Positions 5,911 through 11,865 of a stretch of 20,367 bases of DNA are shown in pieces. A program made the position numbers and the translations under genes. The notes beneath the pieces were generated by a model, which was not told the DNA's origin, ran no database searches, and saw only the letters and a list, made by a program, of their open reading frames with translations. Location: positions 1 to 20,367 of IMG/VR virus record IMGVR_UViG_3300005613_000498; one strand, 5' to 3'. Each line of letters begins with the position of its first letter. Positions within the stretch are counted from its first letter, which is position 1. This DNA comes from a virus.

Positions 5911-6384
5911 ATGAAAAATTCCGGCAAAGCAAAAGTATACAACACTTGGAAATTAAACAGAAAAGTATTATTTTCAGGTTTAGAACACGGTTATAACACT
6001 TATCCAACAGATTTTGATATGATTTTTAATATAAGAAATGAGATTAATATTATCGTTGACGCCAAAGAAGTAGGCAAAAAACCAGTATTTGGTCAAACTA
6101 TTACTTACGTCAATATGACGGACTCTCTTGAATTAGCAGGAGTTCCAAGTTATGTAGTCTGGGTATCACACCCAGCAAGTGTTGAAGATATTATTTTATC
6201 TTCTTGCAGTGTGGAACAAATTTATCACGACGGGAAATTTATTACCAAAGATAAGATTTGTGAAGTATTTGGTTGTCCTCTTTCATATAAAGAATTACAA
6301 GAAATTCTTATGAAGAGACATGACGTTGAAGAGTATAATCCCCAGAAACATAAATTCGACAAAAAAAGATACCTTCCTTCGTAA
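5911..6384 (+). CDS. PD-(D/E)XK nuclease-like protein, 157 aa
   Basis: This is the first gene of the plus-strand block. The pattern looks like a small PD-(D/E)XK nuclease of VRR-NUC or Hjc type. YPTDFDMIF (31-39) supplies the acidic D34 or D36, and INIIVDAKEVG (45-55) supplies the D-x-K (D50, K52) at the end of a hydrophobic strand. Q62 follows, and then GVPSYVVWVSHP, the usual strand after the active site. It could act in recombination, resolution or host DNA breakdown. It is the only enzyme of DNA metabolism visible besides TerL. The ATG follows an A/C-rich leader (AACAACAAC) 34 bases from element P2. There was no search, so the fold is an inference; a non-nuclease is possible. Confidence 0.55.
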   Translation: MKNSGKAKVYNTWKLNRKVLFSGLEHGYNTYPTDFDMIFNIRNEINIIVDAKEVGKKPVFGQTITYVNMTDSLELAGVPSYVVWVSHPASVEDIILSSCSVEQIYHDGKFITKDKICEVFGCPLSYKELQEILMKRHDVEEYNPQKHKFDKKRYLPS

Positions 6385-6396
6385 AAAGAATCGTTT

Positions 6397-6419
6397 TTCC
6401 TCTTTTTTCACATATGTAT
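6397..6419 (+). promoter_or_regulatory. Promoter-like element P1 (TTCC-N11-ATATGTAT), toward small-gene chain
   Basis: Plus strand: CGTTT, TTCC, TCTTTTTTCAC (11 bases), ATATGTAT, AACCGAACAACA. The box ends 30 bases before the ATG at 6450. It lies between the nuclease-like gene and the small-gene chain and would let that chain be transcribed separately. It also contains an in-frame ATG (6414), which argues against using that ATG as the gene start. Confidence 0.6.
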
Positions 6420-6449
6420 AACCGAACAACAATTAAAACCCCAATCAAC

Positions 6450-6734
6450 ATGAAAAAATTACTTTTAACTCTCTCGGTCTTAGTACCAGCAATCGGTTTT
6501 GGGCAAATTGATTTTGTTAACTTTCACAAACATCAAGATAGTCTTGAAGTTAAGTATACAGAAGACGTATACAACTTAACTCTATTATGTCAGGAACATG
6601 ACATCTCGTTTCGAGAATTTAGTCGCAAGTTTAATCTTTTATACCAAGGATATCTTGATGATTCTAGAGTTGTAAGAAATCGTTTTGGTATTCCAACATC
6701 TCGTCTTAACAAAAATAAATCTTGGACAAGATGA
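6450..6734 (+). CDS. Secreted small protein with signal peptide, 94 aa
   Basis: I chose the start at 6450 (MKKLLLTLSVLVPAIGFGQ) rather than the in-frame ATG 36 bases upstream. The internal ATG has the CAAC-ATGAAA leader used elsewhere, gives a clean signal peptide, and leaves element P1 outside the gene. The Lys-Lys start, hydrophobic core and GFG-Q end are typical of Bacteroidetes signal peptides, with likely cleavage near residue 18. The mature part (about 76 aa) is polar and helical (HKHQDSLEVKYTED..., CQEHDISFREFSRKF) and ends basic. I do not recognise it. A periplasmic role, perhaps in lysis, is possible. Its stop overlaps the next start as ATGA. Confidence 0.7.
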   Translation: MKKLLLTLSVLVPAIGFGQIDFVNFHKHQDSLEVKYTEDVYNLTLLCQEHDISFREFSRKFNLLYQGYLDDSRVVRNRFGIPTSRLNKNKSWTR

Positions 6735-6886
6735 TTGCCGACGACTTTTACACCCAACTAGTAGTAGCAATTGCACACTACACCCAAGAAAAGTCAGTAT
6801 TTGAAGGTTTTGTAGAAGCTGAAAAAGCACAAATTATATTAGATGATTTTTTAAACTACGTAGAAAAACAAGATTATGATATTTAA
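6731..6886 (+). CDS. Small acidic protein, 51 aa, unknown
   Basis: ATG at 6731 overlaps the stop of the secreted-protein gene (ATGA). The product begins MIADDFYTQLVVAIAHY and ends NYVEKQDYDI. It is acidic, probably helical, and has no Cys. The case for it being real is positional: it fills the space between neighbours and is coupled at both ends (11-base overlap with the next gene). Function unknown. Confidence 0.6.
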   Translation: MIADDFYTQLVVAIAHYTQEKSVFEGFVEAEKAQIILDDFLNYVEKQDYDI

Positions 6887-7052
6887 GAACTATTACGACT
6901 ATTGCAAAAAAACAAATAAGCCTTATATTTATCAGTGTTATAAACATAGTATGATACTAAATAAATTAAAGATAAATTTAAGAAAATTAAAGTGTTATTT
7001 GACTAACCAAGAATACGAACCTTACCCACAACCTAAAAACAGATTAATATGA
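6876..7052 (+). CDS. Small basic Tyr/Lys-rich protein, 58 aa, unknown
   Basis: It begins MIFKNYYDYCKKTNKPY at 6876, inside the 3' end of the preceding ORF, and stops at 7052 with the TGA overlapping the next ATG. It is strongly basic, with two Cys in the first third (CKK, QCYKH) and a Pro-rich end (EYEPYPQPK). Composition suggests nucleic-acid or ribosome contact, but nothing specific is recognised. It belongs to the coupled chain of short plus-strand genes. Confidence 0.55.
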   Translation: MIFKNYYDYCKKTNKPYIYQCYKHSMILNKLKINLRKLKCYLTNQEYEPYPQPKNRLI

Positions 7053-7171
7053 TTTCCCCTGAAAGAACAAAATTGCTAAAACAAACTCGTACATACTATA
7101 AGTGTAAAAACAAAGCGAGTTTAATTCAAAAAAGAATCGACTTCATCAAATCCAAAACTCAAACAACATGA
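7049..7171 (+). CDS. Very small basic protein, 40 aa, unknown
   Basis: ATGA overlap on both sides: the start at 7049 lies in the previous stop and the stop at 7171 lies in the next start. The product begins MISPERTKLLKQTRTYYK and is basic and likely helical, about one quarter Lys/Arg. It may be a true microprotein or simply a translated spacer that couples the genes on either side. Confidence 0.5.
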   Translation: MISPERTKLLKQTRTYYKCKNKASLIQKRIDFIKSKTQTT

Positions 7172-7440
7172 AATACTCAAGAAAACAAATATTTAATATT
7201 ATTACTAATATATTAGTTTTAGCCTTTATGGGATTTTTATCTGTAGGAATTTTTAAATCAGTATTTAATTCTCCTACTAAGCAATACCAAGAATCAGTTA
7301 AAAGAATCGAACTCCAGTTTAGCGAGACGGAATTACAAATTTTCCAAATCGAAAAAGACGTAAAAGAAATCGGTAGTAGAATCGACTCATTAGAACAAAA
7401 AATCGATAAGCTATTCTACAAACCAACAGAACCAATTTGA
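7168..7440 (+). CDS. Membrane-anchored coiled-coil protein, 90 aa (inner-spanin-like candidate)
   Basis: N-terminal basic residues (MKYSRKQ) precede one membrane segment at about residues 9-30 (IITNILVLAFMGFLSVGIF). The rest (about 40-82) is a periplasmic-type coiled coil with regular hydrophobic spacing (IELQFSETELQIFQIEKDVKEIGSRIDSLEQKI, seen at positions 47-79). An N-in, single-pass, coiled-coil protein of this size is the layout of an inner spanin or Rz-like protein. Many other membrane proteins share it. It is last in the plus block, coupled by ATGA to the preceding ORF, with a terminator right after it. Leader CAAACAAC-ATGAAA. Confidence 0.6.
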   Translation: MKYSRKQIFNIITNILVLAFMGFLSVGIFKSVFNSPTKQYQESVKRIELQFSETELQIFQIEKDVKEIGSRIDSLEQKIDKLFYKPTEPI

Positions 7441-7456
7441 CATTTGGTTGTTTTTT
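7430..7456 (+). terminator. Intrinsic terminator of plus block
   Basis: AACCAA (7430-7435) pairs with TTGGTT (7444-7449) over an 8-base loop, followed by G and six T. It overlaps the last codons of the coiled-coil gene and is rather weak (6-bp stem), but the T-run is on the correct side for plus-strand termination. Confidence 0.5.
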
Positions 7457-7471
7457 AATTATGTTTGCAAA

Positions 7472-7501
7472 GAGGGGGCTACCACGTTTGGTAGCCCCTT
7501 C
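7472..7501. terminator. GC-rich hairpin between convergent blocks
   Basis: GGGGCTACCA (7475-7484), loop CGTT, TGGTAGCCCC (7489-7498). This is a perfect 10-bp stem extendable by three pairs. It lies in the 91-bp gap between the ends of the plus and minus blocks. T-runs on both sides are weak, so it is likely a stop and 3'-end-protecting hairpin for the minus block and a backup for the plus block. Confidence 0.65.
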
Positions 7502-7531
7502 CTAACAACATGAAAACAAATAATTCCCCAA

Positions 7532-8077
7532 TCATTTTGTATTCGGTACTATATATTTTGGCATGTAATATTGTTGGTGATTAAAATAAGAATTTTCAGG
7601 AGGCTTCACATCCATAATTTCAAATCTTGTTCCTTTTAACTTAAACTCATTATATCGTTCAGGTAGGTTATTCCACCATGTTATTCTTGTTTTATACGTT
7701 GATATACGCGGTATAATCGCAGGAAAATCGGGTGCGTGGCGGTCCATGTGAGTATCAAAAAATATGCCGTTATATACGTTCATCTTATCAACGTTATCAT
7801 ACCAATCACCTTCTAAAATTCGTACGTTTGGTTTATCTTTAGCCCATTCGTGTAGTTTTTCTAGTACTACCGAATCTTTTTCGCATATTGTATGTGAGTT
7901 AATTTTTTGTTTCTGGATATGTGTTGCAGATATCCCCATACCAAATCCAAATTCGATTATGTCTCCACCATTTTTACACACAAATTCTGCCATTTTATGT
8001 ATAATTGGAGTTTCCCATCTGTGCATAATTGTCCCCTCTTTAGAAGAATATAACATTTCGTCAGTGTATTCAAACAT
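7532..8077 (-). CDS. GAMT/RMT2-type SAM-dependent guanidino methyltransferase
   Basis: With the start at 8077 the protein is 181 aa. I prefer this ATG because it forms TAATG with the fiber stop, as at 204, 605, 9747 and 19000; an earlier in-frame ATG (8098) would add seven residues. The sequence follows guanidinoacetate and protein-arginine (RMT2) methyltransferases closely. HRWETPIIHKMA (19-30) matches their MxRWETPYMH; IIEFGFGMGISATHIQ (40-55) is the SAM-binding motif I; then HTICE, LHEWA, GDWYDNV, and YNGIFFDTH (102-110). E22 and D108 correspond to the acidic pair that, as I recall, binds the guanidino group in GAMT. The C-terminus (VKPPENSYF...MPKYIVPNTK) also resembles the family. Substrate is unknown: protein arginine, a small guanidino compound, or another. 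Confidence 0.8.
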   Translation of the reverse strand: MFEYTDEMLYSSKEGTIMHRWETPIIHKMAEFVCKNGGDIIEFGFGMGISATHIQKQKINSHTICEKDSVVLEKLHEWAKDKPNVRILEGDWYDNVDKMNVYNGIFFDTHMDRHAPDFPAIIPRISTYKTRITWWNNLPERYNEFKLKGTRFEIMDVKPPENSYFNHQQYYMPKYIVPNTK

Positions 8078-9171
8078 TATACCGTAGTGTAATACCAATC
8101 AGGGTCGAACCAAATTTTATAGTAAGTAGTTCTTCCTGAAACATATGAATCCATAATTTGTCCTACTTTTCTAATTATATCTCCAGTTCCCGTAGGTGGG
8201 TCAGCATCAAAGTTTCCAGCAGAAGTTTCACTTAAGTATAATATTCCACCAATTGTAGGTGTTCCAGTTATGTTGGTACTAATAGTACTAATCATACCTT
8301 TTGTTAGAAATCTATTTACAGTCCCACCATTTACAGATACACCTAAAAGTCCTGCTGAAGTAGCTTGTGCATTAGCATCTGCTAATACCCATCCACCACC
8401 TGCCCTCCAACAATAAATTTTACCTTCAGTTGTTGATACAGCAGTACCTACCGCTACCGATTCGCCGGTTCCGTATGAATCTAATCCTTCACCCCATGTA
8501 TCAAAACTTGGGTATGTTATACCATCTACTTTTGTATTTGAACCTGCAGTACCAAAAACAACCGCATTTCCTGCAGTCATATTTAAATTACCATTTAACT
8601 CAATATTACCTGCATCAACGTTTAAATCACCTGATGTTAGTGTTATATTACCTAAAGCATTAGTGTAATCGCCTGTTTGGTTAAAATCTCCGGTTAAAGC
8701 TAAAGTGTTTGTAGTAGAATTATAATTTAAATTTGCTTCAGCACCAAATCCTCCTGCACCATCATTATATTGAATATCACCACTACTACCTGCGGGAGTT
8801 CCACCTCCTCCTGTTGCATCAATCGTTATTTGGTTTGAACCATTATCCGTAAGAGTAATATTAGTTCCTGCTACTAATTTAACTATATCATTTGTAGCAT
8901 CACTACCTGCTAAATCAATATCAACATCACTACCATTTTGGGCTGATGTTAAATCATATGTTGTATCAGTAGTTGACAAACCAACTACGGTAGCACTAGT
9001 AAAATCCGCGGTCCCCGTAAATTTAATTGTAGTAGTAGAAGCTTGAACCGGTAAAACATTACCTAATCCGTCGCTTAAATCTTTGTTGCCTGCAGTTAAA
9101 GCATCATTATCACTTAATTTAATAAGAGAATCATATGTTCCGTTTACCGCTGTTCCTGTTAAACTTGCCAT
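8077..9171 (-). CDS. Phage fiber (head or tail fiber, receptor-binding candidate)
   Basis: This 364-aa protein is rich in Gly, Ser, Thr, Asn and Asp, like beta-helical trimeric fibers. The N-terminus (MASLTGTAVNGTYDSLIKL) plus SDGLGN resembles fiber attachment segments of marine phages. The middle has fiber-type stretches (NITLTDNGSNQITID, GDIQYNDGAGGFGAEANLNY, NTLALTGDF). The C-terminal domain from about residue 228 (GEGLDSYGTG, YCWRAGGGWVLAD, GLLGVSV, ILYLSETSAG, YYKIWFDPDW) matches a knob common in fibers of environmental phages. It sits after the portal and adaptor, which favours a head-associated or neck fiber, though a tail fiber is possible. It is 3 bases from the adaptor stop and coupled to the methyltransferase. 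Confidence 0.75.
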   Translation of the reverse strand: MASLTGTAVNGTYDSLIKLSDNDALTAGNKDLSDGLGNVLPVQASTTTIKFTGTADFTSATVVGLSTTDTTYDLTSAQNGSDVDIDLAGSDATNDIVKLVAGTNITLTDNGSNQITIDATGGGGTPAGSSGDIQYNDGAGGFGAEANLNYNSTTNTLALTGDFNQTGDYTNALGNITLTSGDLNVDAGNIELNGNLNMTAGNAVVFGTAGSNTKVDGITYPSFDTWGEGLDSYGTGESVAVGTAVSTTEGKIYCWRAGGGWVLADANAQATSAGLLGVSVNGGTVNRFLTKGMISTISTNITGTPTIGGILYLSETSAGNFDADPPTGTGDIIRKVGQIMDSYVSGRTTYYKIWFDPDWYYTTV

Positions 9172-9174
9172 GTC

Positions 9175-9747
9175 TTATAAGTATTTTTCATTACAAACAC
9201 AATCTTGTTCACTACATATTCCACATCCCCAGTTTGAAGACGGGATAAAAATACCTGCATTATATTGAGTATTCTTATTTGGTAGCATACCATCATCTAT
9301 GTTTGGATTCGTATAATCGGGAAATTCTACATCATTATTACAAAGATATTCAATACTTCTTTGTGCATAAAATTGTGCAGTGTCCAAAATCGAATCTCTT
9401 AAAAATCTAATTTCGTCTAATCCTGTAGTTGTGGATTCTTCGCTTGTAGGAACTAATACCGCCTTATTCTTAATTTTGTAATTTAAAGTTGGTAAACCTA
9501 AATACAAAGCATAATTTGCAGTAGTAGGTGCTAAATAATCGTCTATTAAAGTAGTTTCAGCAGTTGTTAAAGTTGAATTAACTATTGCATCTTTTAAAGA
9601 ATTAAAGAAAGTAGTTCCTAAAATTTCTTGGATGTATATGTCCTGTGCCTGAACCACATATGGCATCAAATCATTTGGTTCAACGTTATCATGTATCGCC
9701 GTAATTGATTTTAACCTTTGTTCGCTTATAAATAATACGTTTGCCAT
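9175..9747 (-). CDS. Head-tail adaptor/neck protein (DUF6712-like), 190 aa, with Cys-rich tail
   Basis: The N-terminus VLFISEQRLKSITAIHDNVEPNDLMPYVVQ (in pieces: LFISEQRLKSIT, NVEPNDLMPYV, AQDIYIQEILGTTFF) matches a family placed after the portal in Bacteroidetes phages and taken as a head-tail connector. Helices continue with TLIDDYLAPTTANYALYLGLP and LDTAQFYAQRSIEYL, and the core ends VEFPDYTNP. The last 20 residues carry four Cys (CGICSEQDCVC), unusual for a connector and suggesting a metal site or disulfides. TAATG coupling with the portal gene supports a joint assembly role. Confidence 0.7.
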   Translation of the reverse strand: MANVLFISEQRLKSITAIHDNVEPNDLMPYVVQAQDIYIQEILGTTFFNSLKDAIVNSTLTTAETTLIDDYLAPTTANYALYLGLPTLNYKIKNKAVLVPTSEESTTTGLDEIRFLRDSILDTAQFYAQRSIEYLCNNDVEFPDYTNPNIDDGMLPNKNTQYNAGIFIPSSNWGCGICSEQDCVCNEKYL

Positions 9748-10856
9748 TATTCTACAATTTCTTCAATATTTTGTGTAAAGTCTAATTTTGCGGGGGCAAC
9801 TCTAATTGCTTCCTCCATACCCATTTGTCTAGTAATTACACCTAAACTCTTATTTAAAGATTTTTGAATTGGTTGAATTACCGAACTCATGAAGTGGGTA
9901 TAAGCAGTTTCAATTTCCTCACTATTATTACCTAAACCACCACCATCTCTAATTCCTATTAAAAGAGGAGATGTAATTCTGTGTGCAGTTAATATTCTAC
10001 TACTAATTCTTTCCTCCAATACAACATAGTAAGAATCATTTGCTGCTTCTACGGGAGTTAATTGTGGTGCCCTATCTTGTCCGTCGCTAAAAGTTAAGAA
10101 TACTCTACCTGCATTATTTTCACCTGAAAAAGAATCATTTAAATCTTGGTGTAATCTTCTTTGTTCTTCTGGTGTTGGGACTCCATTTGGTAAATTAATT
10201 AACAAAGATGGGGACATACCATTTGAAATATTTGCATTATGAAATCTAGCAATACGTGCATCTAGTTCTATGTCGTTTACGGCACCCATGTATGAAGGAA
10301 GAGGATAAACATCACTAGAAGGAGAATAATTATAAAAATAAAAGATTTGTGAGGCATTATCCCCTTTATTATCAGTTGTTGAGAAAGATTTATATCTTAC
10401 CGGCTTATATTTTCTTACGTTTCTCCAGTCGCTAGAGTAAAAATATTCTTCAACTTCATCTTCTTCAGTTAATTTTCCTGAACGTACGTTTGCAAAAGGA
10501 ATATGATATAATTCAACTATTGAATCTCCTCCTCTATTCCAAATTGGATTTAAAGCGTAGCCACCAAAAACAATAAAGTCATAAGCAATCTTTTCGTATA
10601 TGTCGTTGAGTGTTTCACCTTTTGAGTTAATTATATTATTACCTACTTCAATTATTCCTTCTCCTACGGAAGCATCTAATTTTGCATTAATTGCCGTACC
10701 ATGAATTGCTGAAGTATTAAGCAACTCTATTAATTTGTCAGGAAACATATTTTTGTCTCCGTATGTAATCCAGTCTTTACCTCTAACCTCTCTAAAACTC
10801 GGCAAATTAATTGCCTCGAGATTAATTACGTGGATTAATTTTTCTAAATCTTTCAT
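9747..10856 (-). CDS. Portal protein
   Basis: This 369-aa protein is compact but shows the portal pattern: KDWITYGDKNMFPDKLIELL at the N-terminus, AYDFIVFGGYALNPIWNR in the clip/stem region, and YHIPFANVRSG. The best evidence is the C-terminal ITSPLLIGIRDGGGLGNNSEEIETAYTHF (pieces: ITSPLLIGIRDGG, GLGNNSEEIETAYTHF) followed by SSVIQPIQKSLN, the segment conserved in phage portals of this type. It forms the dodecameric ring at the packaging vertex. It starts in an ATGA overlap with the 121-aa gene and is unusually far downstream of terminase, in a unit set off by a terminator. Confidence 0.88.
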   Translation of the reverse strand: MKDLEKLIHVINLEAINLPSFREVRGKDWITYGDKNMFPDKLIELLNTSAIHGTAINAKLDASVGEGIIEVGNNIINSKGETLNDIYEKIAYDFIVFGGYALNPIWNRGGDSIVELYHIPFANVRSGKLTEEDEVEEYFYSSDWRNVRKYKPVRYKSFSTTDNKGDNASQIFYFYNYSPSSDVYPLPSYMGAVNDIELDARIARFHNANISNGMSPSLLINLPNGVPTPEEQRRLHQDLNDSFSGENNAGRVFLTFSDGQDRAPQLTPVEAANDSYYVVLEERISSRILTAHRITSPLLIGIRDGGGLGNNSEEIETAYTHFMSSVIQPIQKSLNKSLGVITRQMGMEEAIRVAPAKLDFTQNIEEIVE

Positions 10857-11218
10857 CTAAAATAAATTATTTGTTCATTATTTTCATTGTCAGGACTAGT
10901 AAATACAATATCAGCTTCTATTCCCGTTGTATTAATTACTTTAACTAAAGTAGTAGATTTTAATTGTCCATCACCTATTAGTTCTAATAAGTAATAACCT
11001 GCTACATCTTTTGTTGTATTATATGAATTACTCCAATCAAAAGAATACCAATTAGTTTTATTATCTCTATCAGTTAATGATAATTCATAATCACCACTTG
11101 CAAACTCAAGATATTCGTTGCTGTATCTACCTTTTAATTTAGCTACAAATACTAAATGACTAGGTCTACTACCCTGAAAGTATAATACTCCGCTTGTTTG
11201 TCCTAAATCTATTGTCAT
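10853..11218 (-). CDS. Structural protein of unknown role, 121 aa (beta-rich)
   Basis: I do not recognise the family. The sequence alternates hydrophobic and polar residues in a beta-sandwich pattern (HLVFVAKLKGRYSNEYLEF, YYLLELIGDG, TLVKVINTTGIEADIVF) and has no Cys or signal peptide. It resembles small virion decoration or adaptor proteins in size and composition. It is the first gene after the minus-strand terminator at 11268-11295 and is coupled by ATGA to the portal gene, which points to a head or neck role. A promoter-like element precedes it by 13 bases. Confidence 0.6.
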   Translation of the reverse strand: MTIDLGQTSGVLYFQGSRPSHLVFVAKLKGRYSNEYLEFASGDYELSLTDRDNKTNWYSFDWSNSYNTTKDVAGYYLLELIGDGQLKSTTLVKVINTTGIEADIVFTSPDNENNEQIIYFR

Positions 11219-11231
11219 CTTAATTAATTTA

Positions 11232-11257
11232 CGTGGCTAAATATAAAATTAGCGGGA
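11232..11257 (-). promoter_or_regulatory. Second-class promoter-like element before 121-aa/portal unit
   Basis: Minus strand: CCCGCTAATTTTATATTTAG then CCACG. It aligns with the element before the scaffold gene (13445-13469), sharing CCG, TAAWTTTATATYTAR and CACG. It sits right after a transcription terminator and 13 bases before the ATG at 11218, where a new promoter is expected. Confidence 0.5.
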
Positions 11258-11267
11258 TTTGTACATG

Positions 11268-11295
11268 AAAAAAGGGGAACTTATGTTCCCCCTTT
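11268..11295 (-). terminator. Rho-independent terminator after major tail protein
   Basis: On the minus strand: GGGGAAC, loop ATAA, GTTCCCC, then six T (11273-11268). This is a classic stem plus U-tract, 26 bases past the stop at 11321. It would separate the scaffold-capsid-tail-tube transcript from the portal-fiber unit. Confidence 0.88.
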
Positions 11296-11320
11296 CTCTT
11301 ATATATGTAGCGACTTAAAA

Positions 11321-11845
11321 TTACGCTATTGTAATTTCAGTCATTGGGTTCTGGTCTATTCCAGTAAACTCAATTGTTAATCCGTTTCTGTCTCCAAAAG
11401 CCGTACCAACGTCTGTGGTTGAATTACTAACTAAAGAACCTCTGTCATTACCTAACAACCAGTATTTACCATTGTTATCCTTTACGATTACGCAAAGCAA
11501 AGTAGTAATACCTAAGTTGTAAAGTTCTTGTAATTTAGCCCCAGTTACTTTGTTAAATACCGCACTAGCAACCGAAGTGTAGAAAGCGGTTCCGTTTTCT
11601 TCACTAAAAGTTCCTGTTTCAGTCAAAGTTCCTGTTTGCTTAACACAAGCATAAGTTGACAAATCGCTTAAGCCAGTCAAAGCAGTACCATCTAGTTTTA
11701 CGTTTGTGATTGCAGATGTACCATCAGTTGGTGCAGATGCAAACTCAATCGAACCAGAAGCACTACCGATGTATACTTCTTCAATACCACCAACGTTATC
11801 TCGGCAATCTAAAGTTATTCCTGAAAGTGATGCACATAAAGCCAT
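11321..11845 (-). CDS. Major tail (tube) protein
   Basis: This 174-aa beta-rich protein matches the tail-tube family common in Bacteroidetes phages. ISGITLDCRDNVGGIEEVYI is the N-terminal signature (SGITLDCRDNVGGI shown here as residues 8-21). The ending KDNNGKYWLLGNDRGSLV then GTAFGDRNGLTIEFTG is also typical. Two families of short repeats give the Ig-like or tube fold. High copy number fits its place right after the capsid gene and before a strong terminator. Leader AAAACTAA-CTTATC-ATG. An alternative reading as a minor capsid protein is less likely. Confidence 0.75.
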   Translation of the reverse strand: MALCASLSGITLDCRDNVGGIEEVYIGSASGSIEFASAPTDGTSAITNVKLDGTALTGLSDLSTYACVKQTGTLTETGTFSEENGTAFYTSVASAVFNKVTGAKLQELYNLGITTLLCVIVKDNNGKYWLLGNDRGSLVSNSTTDVGTAFGDRNGLTIEFTGIDQNPMTEITIA

Positions 11846-11865
11846 GATAAGTTAGTTTTTAAAGG

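Noticed and set aside
6414-6449. Upstream in-frame start of the secreted protein (MYNRTTIKTPIN...)
   Set aside because: That ATG is part of the ATATGTAT box and would add 12 residues before a clear signal peptide.
7510-7584. Plus-strand ORF of 24 codons (MKTNNSPIILYSVLYILACN...) with an AACAAC-ATG leader
   Set aside because: It looks faintly like a lipoprotein signal but begins after both terminators, and most of it is antisense to the methyltransferase 3' end. It is probably chance.
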